From assembly GCA_022813625.1 (NCBI GenBank), contig JAKLMB010000001.1, positions 2,108,001 to 2,172,000 of the forward strand: DNA of 64,000 nt, written 5' to 3'. The notes beneath the pieces were generated by a model, which was not told the DNA's origin, made no database searches, and saw nothing but the letters and a program-made list of their open reading frames with translations. A program made the position numbers and the translations under genes. This DNA is from Aaosphaeria pasadenensis. Taxonomy: Eukaryota; Ascomycota; Dothideomycetes; Pleosporales. Each line of letters starts with the position of its first letter. The stretch's first letter is position 1. Shown here in pieces: positions 60,201-64,000 of the stretch.

Positions 60201-60965
60201 GGGCCGTTGGACCAGGACGAGTCACGCAGCCTCAGCGTCGAGGAAGTCCCTCTGATCCAGGCTGACCTCACCTACGGTGATATACTCCGGGAAGGATCGA
60301 TCTCACATCTCCCTCGCCCCTCGCTATTGGCCATCACCATCTTGCCCTCGGTATCGAAGAAGAACGCATCTGGTCGACCCCCGACGCCACCCATCCCGCC
60401 ACACCCCCATGTCGTCCAACGACGCATGGAATTGCTCACATCTGACATGTTGACACGAGCGCTGACGCTTGTCTCGCGTGGTCAGCACGAAAGAGCGCAC
60501 CATCTGCTGAAGGAGACACGCAGTATCTTGAAGGGACTAGGAAAGGGAGGACTGCCGCCTCTACCGCCACCACCTTCTCGTCGCAATGACGGCAGCGGCT
60601 CGGCCAGCAGCACCAGCCAGAACTCCCCCACCGTCGCCAGCGCCGATCGTCCACGCACTCCCTCGCCTCATGCCGAGAACCCCTTCCAACCCGCAGCAGG
60701 AATCGATGCCACGACGATGCACGCACTTGACGCAGAGTTGGAGTCCAGTTTGGAATGGATCAACCATCCCGCCGTGTTTGGCCGGGATTCGCGCAAGGCA
60801 GTGCTGCAAGCAATCGGAGTCATCAGCTCGCAGCGGGCTTATACTTTCCGAACTCCATCGGAAGCTCTCTGGGCTGATCGCATCTCTGGTGTCAAGCGTC
60901 TCTCTGGTCGATCACGAGACTGGCGCGAGACTGGTGACGACCAGGCACTCATGGAGGAAAATTAA
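57229..60965 (+). CDS. RING-PH-vWA scaffold protein of the FAR1/STE5 type
   Basis: Four exons: 57229-57487, 57556-59674, 59736-60040 and 60100-60965; introns of 68, 61 and 59 bp; 1182 residues. Budding-yeast Far1 and Ste5 share this domain order: they hold pheromone-pathway components, and Far1 also blocks cyclin-dependent kinase. Here a RING-H2 finger is complete (C155, C158, C176, H178, H181, C184, C197, C200). A PH domain covers about 471-592 (FGKLRLNGQVRVGKDRQTW, LFSEMLICVKEKKG, FDNRSQLELWRRALMDI). A vWA domain starts near 660 (DIVVVIPVSSSMQGLKINLL, RDRMGLVTFG); the first Asp of the metal-binding DxSxS motif is replaced by Pro. The C-terminus has a helical segment and Pro/Ser linker. Start: the ATG at 57229 plus an in-phase intron gives an exon 1 encoding 86 residues; a later ATG at 57543, inside that intron, is the alternative. 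Confidence 0.85.
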
Positions 60966-63900
60966 CGACAACCCACCCCAGCCACGGTGTTGGCTTACGC
61001 CCTCTATTCCTTGAATCTCTCCTAATCATCTTCCCTTCCTACTTGTACATTGGTACGACCACACTACTTGGTGTTCGACTACTCGGATTGCGACCTTTCC
61101 GGCGGCTGCGGTCCTTTGCTCAATTTATCGGCGAAACATTATTACAGGATTCCAAATTTCCCACGGCTACTGCACTACATTCATGGTTCGGGGCGTACCC
61201 TCTGGGGGCGGGGCGCAATCGAGCGCCCAGATCTTTGCTTTTCCTTTTATGCGCTTATTCCCTTACGAATGATACCACACACAGTTTTCGGCCGCCCGTC
61301 CGTTTTCTTTTTATCTCGTTTTCAATACACGCGAATCCCTCTTACAGGCCCCCCGGACTTCCAATCCCAAAATCTCTCCCACCATCTCCCGTACCTTTTC
61401 GCATCTATGCCCCCACCGGTTTTGTTTTCCCTCTGTTTTCTTGTTCTGGATGATACCAAAATCTCCCTGCCCCCCAATCTTGTCTAGCGATAAAGCGACA
61501 AAGCATGCATCTGTTGTACGAGAGTATAGAGCGCAGTGGTGCTTGCAGCGTATGCGGCCATTTACTACTTCTTTCTTTCTTCTTCTTTGCCTAGCTTTCC
61601 GGCTTCGAGAAATCGAAAGCCATGCCCGCCATCTATGTTTCATTTATTACACCATGTACTAGACAGAGCAGTGGAGAGAGTGAGTCGATGTAGAGAATTT
61701 AAAAGAGAGAAAGGAAAAGACTATTTTTCTGGATGATGGGGAATCTACTGCAAGATAAAAATGAAAATACTATTCACAACTTCATAATTGGAACGATGAT
61801 ACGTGACTGTGATGCCTTCCAAATGTGTACATTACGCCAATAGTCCACCAAGTCCGGTATCGTACTGTACGGTATGCTTGGCTACAATTTCCACGTCCAT
61901 GGAATCATGGGATAATCTGGGTTCACGCGGATATCAGTAGCAGTGTAGGGTGCTTTTCCCTTCTGTAGGGCCACCTCGTAGGGCGTACACCCACACCCAC
62001 ACCCACACCCACACACATCCACTACGGGGTCCGTGGGTCGGGGTCATGGGTACGGTACGTGGTGGGTGCTGTGTGTGTGGGGATGATGGATTTGGGATGA
62101 GGTCAGATTCGTCCATGGGGGGATGGACGGGTTGTCCTTTTGGAAGACCGTAGGGTGTTTGTGGGTGTGTTTGTGGGAGACCATAGGGAAGGGAAGGAAG
62201 AGGGTGTATGTAGGGAGGGGAGTTGCGTTTGGGTCTATGTCTTTCTTTCGTGTTTCGGATTGAAGAGGTAATAGTAGGTACAGGTAGGCATAATTGGGAT
62301 GTCAGGAGGGTTATTGGGGTGGTGATGGTGGTGTATGTGCATGGTATGTTTGTAGGTCGTGTACGGTCAAGGCAGGGCAGGGCAGGGCAAGGCAAGGCAA
62401 GGCAAGGCGGATGAAATCCATATCCCCATCGCCGGGTGGGTTCGATTCGTTTCCTCACGGCGTACGCAGTACACTCTCACACACACATATCGTCATCATC
62501 ATCGATGCATAGCTAGCTGCGTATCTCTGGGATTCCGTTTCTGTCTGTCCATAAGAGAGAAGGACGTCATGTATGTACTGTATGTATGTACACACGGGTG
62601 TGGCTAAACCTAACCCATTAGCACACCCGCTCCGGTAGTGCTGTGCTGTGCTGCTGTGCTCGTGGTGGTGTGGTGGTGGGCGTGGTTAGTGGAGTGGGTG
62701 TGGAGGGTGGGGACATCCAACATTTGTTTCGTGGACCGAAAGTGTACACACCTGTCTCTACATCTGGGTTGTTGTGTAGGAGGGGTGGGTAATCAATAGG
62801 CGACAACGACGACGACGGGGCGATCGTGCGAGGTATTGGTAACGGCGCATGGGATGGGAGGTTTTTCTGGGTTATGAATGTCCGGTTCGGGACGGGAAAC
62901 GTTGGGGATTTCGCAGGTGTTGTTTACGATGGGTGATGGGAGCAGCAAGCAGTGCTGATAATGATGAGGTATCTATTCGAATCTACGTACGGAGTATGTA
63001 CATGCTAGTAACTAACTACTAACATACATTCACGATAGTTACGAAAACGTACTTTGTAGTCCTCGCATTGTCGTTTCGAACATAGCATGCTTGATCGATA
63101 TCCCACCCCTACGGAGTACTCTACCTGTCTGTATCCACGGACTCGTTCGCTGGGCTGGGCTGGGCTGGCTACTGTTCTGGTATCATGCCTTGCCAGCCAG
63201 CAGCCAAAAACAGAAACAGAAATATTTCCCACACACACACACACGTAGCCTTACATCCGGGCCTCCTAGAGGTGTAGACGTGATTGGGAAGCAGAGGGGG
63301 GTCACCAACAGTTGGTCAATTGATTACCTCGAACCACACGTCCATCCATCATGCAGCCCTGCATGACGACGACGGCGGCGACAACGGAGGACGGCTGTGG
63401 CAATCAATCATGTAGTCCGAAACGTTTGCACGCAAGTACTTACGCCCCGGGCCCCGTGGGTTCGAACTTCGCCTTGAGACTGCATTTGTAAGTTTATGTG
63501 TACTGTGTAGGGACGAAGGGACGTATTGGTATGGCTGGGTGTTAAGGTGAGAAAGGATGATCATGGCCCCAAATTGGATTACATGACATGGGTTCGAAGG
63601 TGTATCCTTTCTGGGTTCGTTGGTTGGTTCGCGATACCCACGGCGACGGAGATTGGACGTAGGCATCGAACCATAGTTATAGTTACCATACGTATGGGTG
63701 TATGGATGTACAGATGCATGTATGTATGTATGATGCAGAGAGGGGAGAGTTTATGAGCGAGAGATTCAGCCTCGCTCGCTCGCATCGCGGTACGATGGAT
63801 AGATGGAGAGATGCTATAAATTGATTCTCCTGCGTATTGGGACTTGAGATGAAAGCGAGCGAGCGAACGCGCGAGGGAAATCACGTCGTCGTCGTTCGTT

Positions 63901-64000
63901 CGTTTCGTTGTACAGCGTCTGCGTGTGTATGTATGTATGTTTGTTTTGGTTGTATGGTTGTATGTACGCTGTAATGTAATGTAGTCAGACGGCGCCATCG
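60966..64000. other. 3-kb gene-free end with simple repeats
   Basis: After the FAR1/STE5-like stop there is ~0.7 kb of C/T-rich 3' flank, then sequence without supported frames. Simple tandem tracts: CCCACA units at 61987-62017, GGCAG then GGCAA units at 62371-62408, GCTGG units at 63149-63168, and CA dinucleotides at 63229-63244. Short GTAT/TATG tracts occur near 63720 and 63930. No tRNA or other RNA gene was found. Confidence 0.55.

Noticed and set aside
61987..62017. Telomere-like repeat
   Set aside because: The unit is CCCACA, not the CCCTAA of filamentous ascomycetes, and unique sequence continues beyond it.
63440..63480. tRNA-like GGGTTCGAAC T-loop
   Set aside because: The flanking bases do not pair into a T stem and no anticodon arm or acceptor stem can be drawn.

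Overview
This window reads as nuclear DNA of a filamentous ascomycete (Pezizomycotina). Genes are interrupted by short introns (about 45-95 bp, one of 124 bp and one of 181 bp) with GTAAGT-like donors and CTAAC/CTGAC-like branch sites. The proteins are single-copy fungal housekeeping and trafficking genes, and there is no operon, plasmid, phage or CRISPR structure. The class cannot be fixed by eye; Dothideomycetes or Eurotiomycetes fit best. All exon models were built by hand from reading frame, splice consensus and remembered family conservation, and no search was run.

Layout. The left half (1-39 kb) is gene-dense: a fungal multi-pass membrane protein cut by the left edge (-), a DGAT1-type acyltransferase (-), the polyadenylation factor PFS2 (+), mitochondrial EF-G2/MEF2 (-) sharing a 239-bp promoter with retromer subunit VPS17 (+), then a 3-kb gap, an amidase (+), a 1004-residue disordered protein of unknown function (-), the HEAT-repeat tRNA-methylation partner TRM732/THADA (+), a small four-exon membrane protein (+), a single-pass membrane protein with a disordered tail (+) and a possibly linked downstream reading frame, sorting nexin SNX41 (+), a ZRT3-like ZIP zinc transporter (-) and a GT69/CAP59-type glycosyltransferase (-).

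The right half (39-64 kb) is gene-poor. An RRM-like protein (44.3-45.7 kb) sits between gaps of 5.3 and 11.5 kb. The long gap leads to a RING-PH-vWA protein of the FAR1/STE5 scaffold type (57.2-61.0 kb), with short upstream ORFs in its leader. The last 3 kb has simple repeats and no gene.

The genes share no single pathway. Two sorting nexin/retromer-type proteins (VPS17, SNX41) serve endosomal recycling; MEF2, TRM732 and PFS2 serve translation and RNA processing; DGAT1, ZRT3 and GT69 serve lipid storage, vacuolar zinc release and cell-surface glycan synthesis. I found no clear new multi-gene system. The observations most worth following are the FAR1/STE5-like gene with its very long upstream region, the small four-exon gene preceded by a degenerate 20-bp repeat array, the frame break at 30.6-30.8 kb, and a 15-nt internal exon in the zinc transporter.
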